Shown piece by piece: positions 45,058 to 54,931 of a stretch of DNA of 64,000 nt. The translations under genes and the position numbers were made by a program. Source of the DNA: Xanthomarina sp. F2636L (GTDB lineage Bacteria; Bacteroidota; Bacteroidia; Flavobacteriales; Flavobacteriaceae); assembly GCF_026410195.1 (NCBI RefSeq), contig NZ_JAPMLM010000061.1, forward strand, positions 145,400-209,399, in the 5' to 3' direction. The notes under the pieces are model-generated. The model made no database searches. It worked only from the letters and a program-made list of their open reading frames with translations, and was not told the DNA's origin. Numbering within the stretch: position 1 is the stretch's first letter; each line of letters begins with the position of its first letter.

Positions 45058-45771
45058 TTAATCATCTTTACTAATACTTCCAGAACCAACTACTTTCGTG
45101 TCTTCTTTTTCAGGATTCCCTTTGTATTCAATGTCACCAGAACCCGTAACTCTAGCTTTTAAAGTTTTATAGCTAACCACATTAGCATCTCCTGATCCGG
45201 TTAATGATACATCTGTATGATTAGATTCTAATTTAGAGGCATCAAAATCTCCAGAACCTGAAACACTAGCTTCTAATCTATCTGTTTGTCCTTTTATTAT
45301 TAAATCTCCTGAACCAGACAGACTGCCTTTTATAGTTGTTGCTTCAACTTGTAAAGTAACATCTCCAGAACCAGCTAAAGACGCTTCAAAAATAGTTGCA
45401 GAAATAACATCGTTGTTCCATAAATCTCCTGAACCTGCTAAAGATACTTGACTTATATCTTTAAAAGGAATGGTAATTTTAATGGCTTTATTCTTGCTTG
45501 GATAAAGGTTTGTTTTGTCTTTTTGTTTAACAATTAATTGATTTCCTCTTACTTCAGTAATAATATATTCTATAAGGTTTTCTTCGCCTTCAAGCGTGAT
45601 AATTCCTTCATTTCCAGCTACTAAAATGTAATCGAAAGAACCAGAGCATTTAATACCATCGTAATCTCCAGTGGTTCTGGTAATGGTTTTCATGTTACCG
45701 TTTCCTTTAATTTTTTGTGCGTATCCATAAGTTGATAGGAGTACTGTTGCAATAAGAATGATGTTTTTCAT
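45058..45771 (-). CDS. Head GIN domain-containing exported protein (DUF2807)
   Basis: 237 residues; signal peptide (YGYAQ). The mature protein is a right-handed beta-helix of the head-GIN family: at least six GSGD turns spaced ~18-20 residues (SGSFDYI, LAGSGDL, LSGSGDL, VSGSGDF, LTGSGDA, VTGSGDI). It is the last gene of a sigma/anti-sigma operon, 24 bases after the DUF4097-like gene. Probably an envelope-surface protein under control of that sigma factor. Confidence 0.88.
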   Translation of the reverse strand: MKNIILIATVLLSTYGYAQKIKGNGNMKTITRTTGDYDGIKCSGSFDYILVAGNEGIITLEGEENLIEYIITEVRGNQLIVKQKDKTNLYPSKNKAIKITIPFKDISQVSLAGSGDLWNNDVISATIFEASLAGSGDVTLQVEATTIKGSLSGSGDLIIKGQTDRLEASVSGSGDFDASKLESNHTDVSLTGSGDANVVSYKTLKARVTGSGDIEYKGNPEKEDTKVVGSGSISKDD

Positions 45772-45795
45772 GATTTGTAGATTAGTATTAATTGA

Positions 45796-46902
45796 TTAAT
45801 TTTTATAGAAAGTAACACTTCCGTAATCTGATTCTATTTCAATTAAATTTCCAGAGTTTGAAGATCCATAATATCCATAATAATAGTTTTCACCAGATTC
45901 TTCACGTTTTTTAATAAATTGAAAACCTCCACTATCATTTAAAGATGCATATTCTAAATCGATATTGAAATTAAAATGATAATCAGATGCATGTCCAATT
46001 TTAATTCCTGTATAATCTGATTCTATGTTGACATTCCCTGCATTTGCAGTCATGTTTTCAATTTTTATAGAACCATAATCAGCTTCTAGACTCACATTTT
46101 TATAAACATCTCCAATAACAACGGTTAAATAATCGCCATTACCATTAATATTATTGGCTCTATTTATTTTTACAGATCCATAATCGCATACATAATCAAT
46201 GTTTTCAACAGTTTCTATAATAGACGAGGTATAGTCTGCATTTAGGTTGATGTTTTTTGCTTTGGCTATAGTAAACCCACTATAATCTGCATTTATTTCT
46301 CCACTTTTAATGTATTCAAAATAGCAATTTGAGGTATAATCAAAACTAATTTTGTTATTGTCTGCCATAAGTTCTTTGGTCGTTATTTTTCCATAATCGC
46401 AACTTATAATGGCACGACCTTCAAGCTTTCCAACATTAATGCTTCCGTAATCGTTACTTAAATCTATGGAGTTTGTAATGGGAATTTTTACAACATAGTT
46501 AATACTCATGTTTACATTGCTGCTGCCATTCCAACTCCACCAAGAGTTTGATTTAGTTTTATTAAAAATGGTTTTTGCAGAAACTAAACTGTTTGTAGCA
46601 CTAAAATCTACAGAAATATCATCTAATTTTCGCTGCACTTTTTCTTTGTCATTTCCTTTTGTAGTAATAGTTACTACAATTTCAATTCTATTTTCATTCC
46701 AAGAAACAATATCTAAGTTTCCATAGCTATTGTCAATTTTTAAAGTGGCATTGGAAGCGACATTAAAAGATTTCCTGATAACCTTTTCTTCTGTATGTTT
46801 CTCTTTTTTGTTAGTATCAGCTTTAGGATCAGTTCCTGCTAAACTGATGATAGGAATCAGTAAAAAGAGTGCGATAAATCTATATGTTTGAATTATTTTC
46901 AT
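45796..46902 (-). CDS. DUF4097-like beta-helix exported protein
   Basis: 368 residues; signal peptide (PIISLAG). Then a long repetitive beta-solenoid with turns around DYGSI/DYxS (NDYGSINVGKLEGRA, CDYGKIT, ADYSGF, ADYTSSI, CDYGSVK, ADYGSIKIEN, SDYTGIK, SDYGSV). This is the putative-adhesin / DUF4097 type repeat. It overlaps the anti-sigma gene by 23 bases. The near-regular DYG turns suggest an extended fibre. Confidence 0.82.
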   Translation of the reverse strand: MKIIQTYRFIALFLLIPIISLAGTDPKADTNKKEKHTEEKVIRKSFNVASNATLKIDNSYGNLDIVSWNENRIEIVVTITTKGNDKEKVQRKLDDISVDFSATNSLVSAKTIFNKTKSNSWWSWNGSSNVNMSINYVVKIPITNSIDLSNDYGSINVGKLEGRAIISCDYGKITTKELMADNNKISFDYTSNCYFEYIKSGEINADYSGFTIAKAKNINLNADYTSSIIETVENIDYVCDYGSVKINRANNINGNGDYLTVVIGDVYKNVSLEADYGSIKIENMTANAGNVNIESDYTGIKIGHASDYHFNFNIDLEYASLNDSGGFQFIKKREESGENYYYGYYGSSNSGNLIEIESDYGSVTFYKN

Positions 46903-47446
46903 TGCTTATATTATTAAGTTGCTTAATGTTTTCTATATGTTTTAGGGTGTTTTGTAAAATGTCTATTCGGTTTTGAAAGTTTTTTATCATGGCAAAAATC
47001 ACACGATTATCGTCACCGCTTTTTGTTAAATCTACTTTTAGATTTTCATAACTAACTTCCAGTTTTTTAATTTGAATCAACGCATCATTAATAATTATTT
47101 TTGTTTCTGGATTGGATTCGCTTTCAAGTTTTTTTAACTCTACTGAAATGGTACTCGTAAAGAAACTTTGTGTTTTTTCCATCTCTGGAGATACATTAGC
47201 TAAATCTCTAACTTCATTTTGAGGTTTTTTAACAAGCACCAAAGTCATTACCAAAAGTAGCGTTGCTGCAATTCCAACCAAGGGTTTCCAAAGTTGTACT
47301 TGTTTTGAAACTTTTGAAGTTACTACTGGATTAGATTGACTGTTTAATTTATCTAAAAAGCGCTTGTTGTGTCCAGAATTTGGTTCTTCAATATCAAAAC
47401 TGTCTTTTAAATTACCAAACAGTTTGTCTATGTTGTCTGTGTTCAT
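46880..47446 (-). CDS. Membrane-anchored anti-sigma factor candidate
   Basis: 188 residues. N-terminal cytoplasmic part (~1-45), one membrane helix (~52-69: LVGIAATLLLVMTLVLV), and a C-terminal helical periplasmic part with a coiled-coil tendency. It lies 10 bases after an ECF sigma gene. No zinc-type anti-sigma motif (HxxxCxxC) is present, so the assignment rests on position and topology. Confidence 0.78.
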   Translation of the reverse strand: MNTDNIDKLFGNLKDSFDIEEPNSGHNKRFLDKLNSQSNPVVTSKVSKQVQLWKPLVGIAATLLLVMTLVLVKKPQNEVRDLANVSPEMEKTQSFFTSTISVELKKLESESNPETKIIINDALIQIKKLEVSYENLKVDLTKSGDDNRVIFAMIKNFQNRIDILQNTLKHIENIKQLNNISNENNSNI

Positions 47447-47456
47447 AATTATTGTT

Positions 47457-48020
47457 TTAATTAGATGTAAAGGGTTCTAATTTTTTTCTTAAGCTCTCTT
47501 TTGCTCTGGAGATTGTGGTTCTACAATTGGCATAGCTCATGTTTAAAATGCTTCCTATTTCCTCATAATCATATCCCTCAATTAAGTGCAAGGTGAGACT
47601 AACCCTATAACTTTCCTTTAAACTGTTTAAAGTTTCAAGCACTTGTTTTGCTTTCAATTTAGTAAACTCGTAATCGTTTGAAGCCCCCTGATCTTCGCTT
47701 TCAATTTTATATTTTACATCATCAAAAGCGGTATTTTCGTATTTATTATTCTTTTTATAATGATGCAGACTATTATTAATTACAATTCGTTTTAACCAGG
47801 CTCCAAAAGTGGCATCATCTTGAAGACTCTCAAGTTTTGTAAAGGCTAGGAGGAAAGCTTCCTGCATTACATCTTCAGCTTCAAAACGATTTTTTACAAT
47901 TCTATAAGCTACATTAAACATGGCTTTATAATATCTATTGTAAATTTCCAACTGCGCAAGTTGGTTGCCAGATTTGCAAAGCGCGATGAGCTGCTCTATA
48001 TTTTGATGGGTTAGTGACAA
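47457..48020 (-). CDS. ECF-type RNA polymerase sigma factor
   Basis: 187 residues. Region 2: NVAYRIVKNRFEAEDVMQEAFLLAFTKL (~38-65), with region 2.4 following. Region 4: LNSLKESYRVSLTLHLIEGYDYEEIGSILNMSYANCRTTISRAKESLRKKL (~133-182). No extra domains. It heads the operon with a membrane anti-sigma candidate and two adhesin-like solenoid proteins; it probably responds to envelope stress and activates this operon. Confidence 0.92.
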   Translation of the reverse strand: MSLTHQNIEQLIALCKSGNQLAQLEIYNRYYKAMFNVAYRIVKNRFEAEDVMQEAFLLAFTKLESLQDDATFGAWLKRIVINNSLHHYKKNNKYENTAFDDVKYKIESEDQGASNDYEFTKLKAKQVLETLNSLKESYRVSLTLHLIEGYDYEEIGSILNMSYANCRTTISRAKESLRKKLEPFTSN

Positions 48021-48313
48021 ATAAAATGGTTTGTTAGTATAAAGAGGTGGCTAATATGAAACTGTTACAGTTTGTATAAAAATATTTTAAATTTTTTTAA
48101 AACTCTTAGGTTTTGTATATTAAATAAAGAGGTTAAAACTTTTAGTTCTAATTATGAAGTATGGCATATTAATTGGACTTTTAAAAGAGGTTTATATTCT
48201 TTTTGCTGACTAGTTTATTAGTAATCAGAATTTTAACATAAAGTGTAAAAATAAAAAATAAGAATACATTTTGTTTTTAAGCATATTAATGACAGAATGA
48301 CTTAATTATAAAT
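48021..48313. other. Divergent intergenic region between the sigma factor and lon
   Basis: 293 AT-rich bases. No full TAnnTTTG box with TTG was found on either strand; TACATTTTG before lon (about 48266) is one base too long. Sigma-factor-specific promoters would not be recognised by this consensus. Confidence 0.4.
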
Positions 48314-50764
48314 ATGAAGAAAAGAGATTTGTTTAGTCTTGACAGTTTGTCATTTCAGGAATTTGATGAAAATTCAGAATTAATTCCTTTAATGACACCT
48401 GAAGACGAAGAAAAGATATCAAACGAAAAATTACCTGAGACCTTACCCATTTTATCTTTAAGGAATACGGTTTTATTTCCAGGTGTGGTTATTCCTATTA
48501 CAGCAGGAAGAGACAAGTCTATCAAATTGATAGACGATGCTAATAAAGGAAGTAAGGTCATTGGAGTTGTAGCGCAAAAGGACGAAGAAGTTGAAGATCC
48601 GTCAGCACAAGACATTCACGAAACTGGAACGGTTGCAAGAATATTACGTGTTTTAAAAATGCCAGATGGTAATACAACGGTTATTATTCAAGGTAAGAAA
48701 AGGTTTAAAGTAGCTGAAGTAATTACAGAAAAACCTTATATGAATGCTACCATTCGTGAAGTTCCAGAAGCAAGACCAACAAAAAATAACAAGGAGTTTG
48801 ATGCTATTATCGAGTCTATTAAAGACTTAGCGCTTCAAATTATTAAAGACAGTCCAAACATTCCAAGTGAAGCTTCTTTTGCCATAAAAAATATTGAAAG
48901 CAATTCGTTTTTAATAAATTTTGTGTCTTCTAATATGAATCTTTCAGTTAAAGAAAAGCAGTCTTTATTAGAGATAAACGATTTGAAGGAACGCGCTTTA
49001 GCGACTTTAAAATATATGAATGTCGAGTTTCAAAAACTGGAACTAAAAAATGATATTCAGCTAAAGGTTCAAAGCGATATGAACCAGCAACAACGTGAGT
49101 ATTTCCTTCATCAGCAAATGAAAACCATTCAAGAAGAATTGGGTGGAGTAAGTCATGATGAGGAATTGGATGAAATGAAGGTTCGCGCTAAATCTAAAAA
49201 ATGGGATGATAAAGTTGCAGAGCATTTCAATAAAGAAATTGCGAAAATGCAACGTATGAATCCTCAGGTTGCAGAATATTCCATTCAACGTAATTATTTA
49301 GATTTATTTCTAGATTTACCATGGAATGAATTTAGTAAGGATAAATTCGACTTAAAACGTGCCAAGCGCATTTTAGATCGTGATCATTATGGTTTAGACG
49401 ATGTTAAAAAAAGAATTATTGAGCATTTGGCAGTTGTTAAATTACGTAACGACATGAAATCTCCAATTATTTGTCTTTACGGACCACCGGGAGTTGGTAA
49501 AACGTCTTTAGGAAAATCGGTAGCAGAAGCTTTAGGAAGAGAATATATACGTATGTCCTTAGGAGGTTTGAGAGATGAAGCCGAAATTAGGGGTCATAGA
49601 AAAACCTATATTGGTGCAATGCCAGGGCGAATTATTCAAAATCTTAAAAAAGCAGGAACCTCTAATCCGGTTTTTGTTTTAGATGAAATAGATAAATTAT
49701 CAAATTCACATCAAGGAGATCCATCTTCAGCTATGTTGGAGGTTTTAGATCCAGAGCAAAATAGCGAATTTCATGATAATTTCTTAGAAATGGGTTACGA
49801 CCTGTCTAAAGTCATGTTTATTGCTACCTGTAACAGTTTATCCACCATTCAACCGGCTTTGTTGGATAGAATGGAAATAATTAATGTTACGGGTTATACC
49901 ATTGAAGAGAAAGTAGAGATTGCTAAGCGTCATTTACTTCCAAAGCAATTAACTGAACACGGTTTAAAAGACGAGCATTTAAAAATAGCCAAACCACAAT
50001 TGGAAAAAATTGTTGAAGGTTATACTAGAGAGTCTGGAGTGCGTGGTTTAGAGAAGCAAATAGCAAAAATGGTGCGTTATGCTGCTAAAAATATTGCGAT
50101 GGAAGAAGAGTATAATATTAAAATTTCTAATCAAGATATTATAGATGTATTAGGAGGTCCAAAAATGGAACGCGATAAATACGAAAATAATAATGTAGCT
50201 GGAGTTGTTACTGGATTAGCTTGGACCAGAGTAGGAGGAGATATTTTATTTATAGAATCTATTTTATCCAAAGGGAAAGGAACCTTAACCATTACTGGAA
50301 ATCTAGGAACGGTTATGAAGGAATCTGCAACCATTGCTATGGAATATATTAAAGCCAATGCTACAGATTTGGATTTAGACCCAGATGTTTTTGAAAAATA
50401 CAATGTGCATATTCACGTGCCTGAAGGTGCAACACCTAAAGATGGACCAAGTGCAGGAGTTACTATGTTAACTTCTTTGGTGTCTTTATTTACCCAACGT
50501 AAAGTAAAGAAAAGCCTTGCTATGACTGGTGAAATTACCTTAAGAGGAAAAGTGCTTCCTGTAGGTGGAATTAAAGAAAAAATCTTAGCTGCTAAACGTG
50601 CTAAAATTAAAGAAATTCTGCTTTGTGAAGACAATAGAAGAGATATAGAGGAAATTAAACCCGAATATTTAAAAGGCTTGACTTTCCATTATGTTTCTGA
50701 TATGAGCGATGTAATAAAAATTGCCATTACCAATCAGAAAGTAGTAAATGCGAAGAAACTTTAA
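48314..50764 (+). CDS. lon: ATP-dependent protease Lon (endopeptidase La)
   Basis: 816 residues: N-terminal LON substrate domain (~45-245), coiled linker, AAA+ module with Walker A GPPGVGKT at 390-397 and Walker [10 protein letters not shown], then the protease domain with catalytic S713 (DGPSAGV) and K756 (GGIKEK), separated by 43 residues as in other Lon proteins. It degrades damaged and regulatory proteins in the cytoplasm. A good terminator follows; porQ, cmk and rpsA come next, a conserved order in this family. Confidence 0.97.
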   Translation: MKKRDLFSLDSLSFQEFDENSELIPLMTPEDEEKISNEKLPETLPILSLRNTVLFPGVVIPITAGRDKSIKLIDDANKGSKVIGVVAQKDEEVEDPSAQDIHETGTVARILRVLKMPDGNTTVIIQGKKRFKVAEVITEKPYMNATIREVPEARPTKNNKEFDAIIESIKDLALQIIKDSPNIPSEASFAIKNIESNSFLINFVSSNMNLSVKEKQSLLEINDLKERALATLKYMNVEFQKLELKNDIQLKVQSDMNQQQREYFLHQQMKTIQEELGGVSHDEELDEMKVRAKSKKWDDKVAEHFNKEIAKMQRMNPQVAEYSIQRNYLDLFLDLPWNEFSKDKFDLKRAKRILDRDHYGLDDVKKRIIEHLAVVKLRNDMKSPIICLYGPPGVGKTSLGKSVAEALGREYIRMSLGGLRDEAEIRGHRKTYIGAMPGRIIQNLKKAGTSNPVFVLDEIDKLSNSHQGDPSSAMLEVLDPEQNSEFHDNFLEMGYDLSKVMFIATCNSLSTIQPALLDRMEIINVTGYTIEEKVEIAKRHLLPKQLTEHGLKDEHLKIAKPQLEKIVEGYTRESGVRGLEKQIAKMVRYAAKNIAMEEEYNIKISNQDIIDVLGGPKMERDKYENNNVAGVVTGLAWTRVGGDILFIESILSKGKGTLTITGNLGTVMKESATIAMEYIKANATDLDLDPDVFEKYNVHIHVPEGATPKDGPSAGVTMLTSLVSLFTQRKVKKSLAMTGEITLRGKVLPVGGIKEKILAAKRAKIKEILLCEDNRRDIEEIKPEYLKGLTFHYVSDMSDVIKIAITNQKVVNAKKL

Positions 50765-50788
50765 GTCAGTTAGCCTTAAAATGAAACA

Positions 50789-50819
50789 AAACCTCGAAAT
50801 TATATTCGAGGTTTTTTTT
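50789..50819 (+). terminator. Terminator of lon
   Basis: AAACCTCGAA (50789-50798) pairs with TTCGAGGTTT (50805-50814), followed by Ts. Confidence 0.87.
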
Positions 50820-50882
50820 ATCATTTAAAAATAAATTATACTTGCAACCGTTTTAAGATAGATTTGTTTACTTTGCACTTTT

Positions 50883-51902
50883 ATGATTAAGAGATTTACG
50901 CTAGTTTTATTAATGCTTCTCAGCACTTTTGCTTTTGCACAAGTTGGTGGCGAAACGACGTATCAATTTCTTAATTTAGTAGCATCACCTAGACAAGCTG
51001 CCTTAGGAGGAAAGGTGTTTACAAATGTCGATTACGATGTGACACAAGGTCTTACCAATCCAGCTACCATTAATCCGGAAATGGATAATCAAATCGCTTT
51101 AAATTACACTAGTTATTTAGGAGGTATTAGTTATGGAACAGCTGCTTATGCTTATACTTGGGACAGAAGAACACAAACCTTCCACATGGGAGTAAATTAC
51201 ATTAATTACGGAAGTTTTGATGGTTATGACGAAAATGGAAATTCTACTGGATCGTTTACTGGAAATGAAGCAGCACTTTCTTTTGGTTATGCAACACAAT
51301 TAGGTTATTCTAATTTTTATGTTGGAGGAAATGTCAAGCTAATAACATCTAAGCTAGAACAATATAATTCTTTTGGAGCCGCTTTAGACGCTGGACTTAT
51401 TTATATAAATGAAGATTTAGAATTTCAAGCCACATTAGTTGTTAGAAATGCTGGAATACAGATAACTACTTATGCAGGTTTAAACGAGCCTTTGCCTTTG
51501 GAAATTGCTTTTGGGATGTCGCAAACTTTAGAACATGTACCTATTCGTTGGCATTTAACTTTTGAGAATTTACAAAAGTGGCCTATTTCTGTAGCAAATC
51601 CTGCAAGAGCAGAAACCGACTTAGAAGGAAATCAAACTCAAGAAGAGGTTGGTTTTTTTAATAACGTCTTAAATCATACCATTATTGGAGCTGAAATTTT
51701 TCCAGAAGGAGCTTTTAATATTCGTTTAGGTTATAACTTTAGAAGAGGTCAGGAACTAAAAATAGTAGATCAGAGGAATTTTTCAGGAATCTCAGCAGGT
51801 TTTGGTTTAAAACTAAATAAACTGCGTTTTAGCTTTACACATGCCAGATATACAAGTGCTGCAAATGCTAACTTTTTTGGACTACAATTGGATTTAAGAT
51901 AA
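50883..51902 (+). CDS. porQ: Type IX secretion system protein PorQ
   Basis: 339 residues; signal peptide (FAFAQ). The mature start VGGETTYQFLNLVASPRQAALGGK and the barrel pattern ending in FGLQLDLR match PorQ, an outer-membrane barrel of the T9SS surface attachment complex (with PorU, PorV and PorZ). It precedes cmk, the usual neighbour. A near-consensus -7 box (TTACTTTG, 50868-50875) with TTG at 50842 lies 7 bases before the ATG, so the mRNA may be nearly leaderless. Confidence 0.92.
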   Translation: MIKRFTLVLLMLLSTFAFAQVGGETTYQFLNLVASPRQAALGGKVFTNVDYDVTQGLTNPATINPEMDNQIALNYTSYLGGISYGTAAYAYTWDRRTQTFHMGVNYINYGSFDGYDENGNSTGSFTGNEAALSFGYATQLGYSNFYVGGNVKLITSKLEQYNSFGAALDAGLIYINEDLEFQATLVVRNAGIQITTYAGLNEPLPLEIAFGMSQTLEHVPIRWHLTFENLQKWPISVANPARAETDLEGNQTQEEVGFFNNVLNHTIIGAEIFPEGAFNIRLGYNFRRGQELKIVDQRNFSGISAGFGLKLNKLRFSFTHARYTSAANANFFGLQLDLR

Positions 51903-51966
51903 TATGCACTTAAAGTGCGCTAAAGTTTATAAGTGCCTAAAAATAAAGGTTCTTTAAGTTATATAA

Positions 51967-52662
51967 ATGAATAAAATTACCATAGCCATCGACGGATTTT
52001 CCTCAACAGGAAAAAGTACAGTCGCTAAACAATTAGCCAAACATTTAGGATATATTTATGTGGATTCCGGTGCCATGTATCGTGCTGTTACTTGGTTTGC
52101 TATGCAAAATAACTTTATTGACGAATCACATTTTCACACCCAAGCTTTAACATCTAAGCTTAGTTCCATTGCTATAAGTTTTAAATTTAATCCGGAATTA
52201 GGTTTTTCTGAAGTGTATTTGAACGGAATTAATGTTGAAAAAGACATTAGAACTCTAGAAGTATCCAGTTTTGTTAGTCAGGTAGCTAAAGTGTCTGAAG
52301 TTAGAAAACAGCTAGTTAAGCAGCAACATGAACTAGGTAAAAACAAAGGCATAGTTATGGATGGTAGGGATATTGGAACAGTAGTTTTTCCTGATGCTGA
52401 ATTAAAAATTTTTATGACAGCCTCTGCAGAAACTAGAGCCAACAGACGATATCAGGAATTACTCTCAAAAGGAGAGGATGTTTCTTTTAAAGACGTCTTA
52501 CACAATGTTCAAGAGCGCGATTTTATAGATTCAAACAGAAAAGATTCTCCTTTAAAGAAGGCTGATGATGCTATAGAAATAGACAATTCTAACTTGTCTT
52601 TAGATGAACAATTCAACAAAATTCTTCAACTTGTTGAAACTAAGCTGAAAGAAAACAACTAA
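51967..52662 (+). CDS. cmk: (d)CMP kinase
   Basis: 231 residues. P-loop GFSSTGKSTVAKQLA at 10-24, YVDSGAMYRAVTW near 31, the CMP-binding insert, VMDGRDIGTVVFPDA near 135 and the lid R-rich segment (RANRRYQEL). It phosphorylates CMP/dCMP with ATP. The gap to porQ is 64 bases and contains short GCACTTAAAGTGC-like palindromes. rpsA follows with its own leader. Confidence 0.95.
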   Translation: MNKITIAIDGFSSTGKSTVAKQLAKHLGYIYVDSGAMYRAVTWFAMQNNFIDESHFHTQALTSKLSSIAISFKFNPELGFSEVYLNGINVEKDIRTLEVSSFVSQVAKVSEVRKQLVKQQHELGKNKGIVMDGRDIGTVVFPDAELKIFMTASAETRANRRYQELLSKGEDVSFKDVLHNVQERDFIDSNRKDSPLKKADDAIEIDNSNLSLDEQFNKILQLVETKLKENN

Positions 52663-52710
52663 TCCTTTAATTTTTAGAAAAATACATTAGGATATTTTAT
52701 CTTAAATCAT

Positions 52711-52718
52711 TAATTTTG
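52711..52718 (+). promoter_or_regulatory. Candidate -7 box of rpsA
   Basis: TAATTTTG fits TAnnTTTG and gives a leader of ~165 bases. The -33 element is not clear. Two small hairpins in the leader (stems 52772-52777/52784-52789 and 52802-52806/52815-52819) may be regulatory. Confidence 0.5.
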
Positions 52719-52889
52719 CACTCCTTTTAGCGAAGAGTCAGAAATTAGAAGGGAACAAAACAAATTTAAATTAACACTTCTGTGTGTTATTTGCTTAAAT
52801 TTTCTGAAACATTACAGAATACAAAACATAGTGTTTTTACAATTTCAAATAAATGAAAACCTTGTAAAAACATTATTAACTTACATTAA

Positions 52890-54746
52890 ATGGCTGAAAA
52901 AGCAAAAAAAGCAGAGGTTGAAGCAACTGAAGCAAAAGCAGTTGAAACAACTGAAACTCAAACAGTAGAAGCTCCAGTAGTATCTGAAGCTCAAGCAAAT
53001 CCTGAAAAATTCTTAAAAGATTTTAACTGGCACAATTACGAAGAAGGAATTGATGAGGTTGAAGATTCTCAATTAAAAGAATTTGAAAAATTAGTAGCTG
53101 AAAATTTCGTAGACACTTTAGATGATGAAGTTGTTGAAGGAACAGTTATTCATCTTACAGATCGTGATGCTATTATTGACATCAACGCAAAATCTGAAGG
53201 TGTTATTTCTTTAAACGAATTTCGTTACAATCCAAACTTAAAAGAAGGAGACAAAGTAGAAGTATTAATCGATGTTCGTGAAGACGCAACAGGACAATTA
53301 ATCTTATCTCACAGAAAAGCTCGTGTAATTAAAGCTTGGGATCGTGTTAACGCTGCACATGATAATGGTGAAATCGTTAATGGTTTCGTTAAATGTAGAA
53401 CGAAAGGTGGTATGATTGTAGATGTTTTCGGAATCGAAGCCTTCTTACCAGGTTCTCAGATTGACGTAAAACCAATTAGAGATTACGATCAGTATGTTAA
53501 CAAAACAATGGAATTTAAAGTGGTTAAAATTAACCATGAATTTAAAAACGTTGTTGTTTCTCATAAAGCGCTTATCGAAGCTGATATCGAAGAACAAAAG
53601 AAAGAAATTATTGGTCAATTAGAAAAAGGACAAGTATTAGAAGGTGTTGTTAAAAACATTACTTCTTACGGAGTCTTTATCGATCTAGGTGGCGTTGATG
53701 GTTTAGTTCATATTACAGATCTTTCTTGGTCTAGAATTAATCATCCAAACGAAATTGTAGAATTAGACCAAAAATTAAACGTAGTTATCCTTGATTTTGA
53801 TGAAGATAAATCAAGAATCCAATTAGGTTTAAAACAATTATCTAAACATCCTTGGGATGCTTTAGGAGAAGAAGTTAAAGTTGGAGACAGAGTAAAAGGA
53901 AAAGTTGTAGTCATTGCTGATTATGGTGCTTTTATTGAAGTTGCTGATGGTGTTGAAGGTTTAATTCACGTATCAGAAATGTCTTGGTCTACTCATTTAC
54001 GTTCTGCACAAGATTTCGTAACTGTAGGAGATGAAATTGAAGCTCAAATCTTAACTTTAGATAGAGAAGATAGAAAAATGTCTCTTGGAATTAAGCAATT
54101 AACTCAAGATCCATGGACAGACATTACTTCTAAATATCCAGTAGGTTCTAATCATTCAGGGATTGTACGTAACTTTACAAACTTTGGTGTATTTGTTGAA
54201 TTAGAAGAAGGTATTGACGGATTAATTTATATCTCTGACTTATCTTGGACTAAGAAAATTAAGCATCCAAGTGAGTTCTGTAACGTAGGTGATACATTAG
54301 ATGTAGTAGTTCTAGAATTAGATGTAGAAGGACGTAAATTAAGTTTAGGTCACAAACAAACTACAGATAATCCTTGGGATAAATACGAAACTGAGTTTGC
54401 TTTAAATACAGTTCATACAGCAGAAATTGCTGAGGTTGTAGATAAAGGTGCAACTATTGAGTTTAACGAAGATATCGTTGCTTTTGTTCCTTCTCGTCAC
54501 CTTGAAAAAGAAGATGGAAAGAAACTTAAAAAAGGAGATTCTGCAGAATTCAAAATTATTGAATTTAATAAGGAGTTTAAACGTGTAGTTGCTTCACATA
54601 CTGCTATTTTTAGAGCAGAAGAAGCTGCAAACGTAAAAGCTGCTGTTAAGAAGCAAGAATCTCAAGCTGCAGAAGCAAAACCAACTTTAGGTGATGCTAA
54701 CGACGCTTTACAAGCTCTTAAAGATAAAATGGACGGGAAGAGTTAA
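52890..54746 (+). CDS. rpsA: 30S ribosomal protein S1
   Basis: 618 residues. A short acidic, repetitive N-terminus (AEKAKKAEVEATEAKAVE...) precedes six S1 OB-fold repeats at ~80-148, 167-233, 252-320, 339-406, 425-493 and 510-578; the third to fifth have the canonical GVFIDL/GAFIEV...GLIHVSDLSW pattern. A tail of ~40 residues follows. It brings mRNA to the 30S subunit. Bacteroidota mRNAs lack strong Shine-Dalgarno sites, so S1 is central to initiation. Confidence 0.96.
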   Translation: MAEKAKKAEVEATEAKAVETTETQTVEAPVVSEAQANPEKFLKDFNWHNYEEGIDEVEDSQLKEFEKLVAENFVDTLDDEVVEGTVIHLTDRDAIIDINAKSEGVISLNEFRYNPNLKEGDKVEVLIDVREDATGQLILSHRKARVIKAWDRVNAAHDNGEIVNGFVKCRTKGGMIVDVFGIEAFLPGSQIDVKPIRDYDQYVNKTMEFKVVKINHEFKNVVVSHKALIEADIEEQKKEIIGQLEKGQVLEGVVKNITSYGVFIDLGGVDGLVHITDLSWSRINHPNEIVELDQKLNVVILDFDEDKSRIQLGLKQLSKHPWDALGEEVKVGDRVKGKVVVIADYGAFIEVADGVEGLIHVSEMSWSTHLRSAQDFVTVGDEIEAQILTLDREDRKMSLGIKQLTQDPWTDITSKYPVGSNHSGIVRNFTNFGVFVELEEGIDGLIYISDLSWTKKIKHPSEFCNVGDTLDVVVLELDVEGRKLSLGHKQTTDNPWDKYETEFALNTVHTAEIAEVVDKGATIEFNEDIVAFVPSRHLEKEDGKKLKKGDSAEFKIIEFNKEFKRVVASHTAIFRAEEAANVKAAVKKQESQAAEAKPTLGDANDALQALKDKMDGKS

Positions 54747-54771
54747 TTCTCTCATTCATAATATTAAAGCT

Positions 54772-54803
54772 AAAGCCTTCAATTTATTTTGAAGGCTTTT
54801 TTT
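54772..54803 (+). terminator. Terminator of rpsA
   Basis: AAAGCCTTCAA (54772-54782) pairs with TTGAAGGCTTT (54789-54799), followed by a T-run. Confidence 0.88.
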
Positions 54804-54900
54804 ATTCCCTGCTGTCATTCCTATAATAGCAGAATTCCATATAAATATCGAGAATAGGGTTTGAATGCTCTTTTGTGTTTCAATTTCTAATAATTTGCAT

Positions 54901-54908
54901 TACCTTTG
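54901..54908 (+). promoter_or_regulatory. Candidate -7 box of pyrR
   Basis: TACCTTTG fits the consensus, 23 bases before the ATG. TTTTG at 54871-54875 is a possible -33 element at a long 25-base spacing. No terminator/anti-terminator pair of the PyrR attenuator kind was seen in this short leader. Confidence 0.5.
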
Positions 54909-54931
54909 TTTACCAATAAGGTTGGGAATAT

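Noticed and set aside
54809..54931. PyrR-type attenuator or riboswitch before pyrR
   Set aside because: The implied leader after the -7 box is only about 15-20 bases, and no anti-terminator/terminator pair can be drawn.
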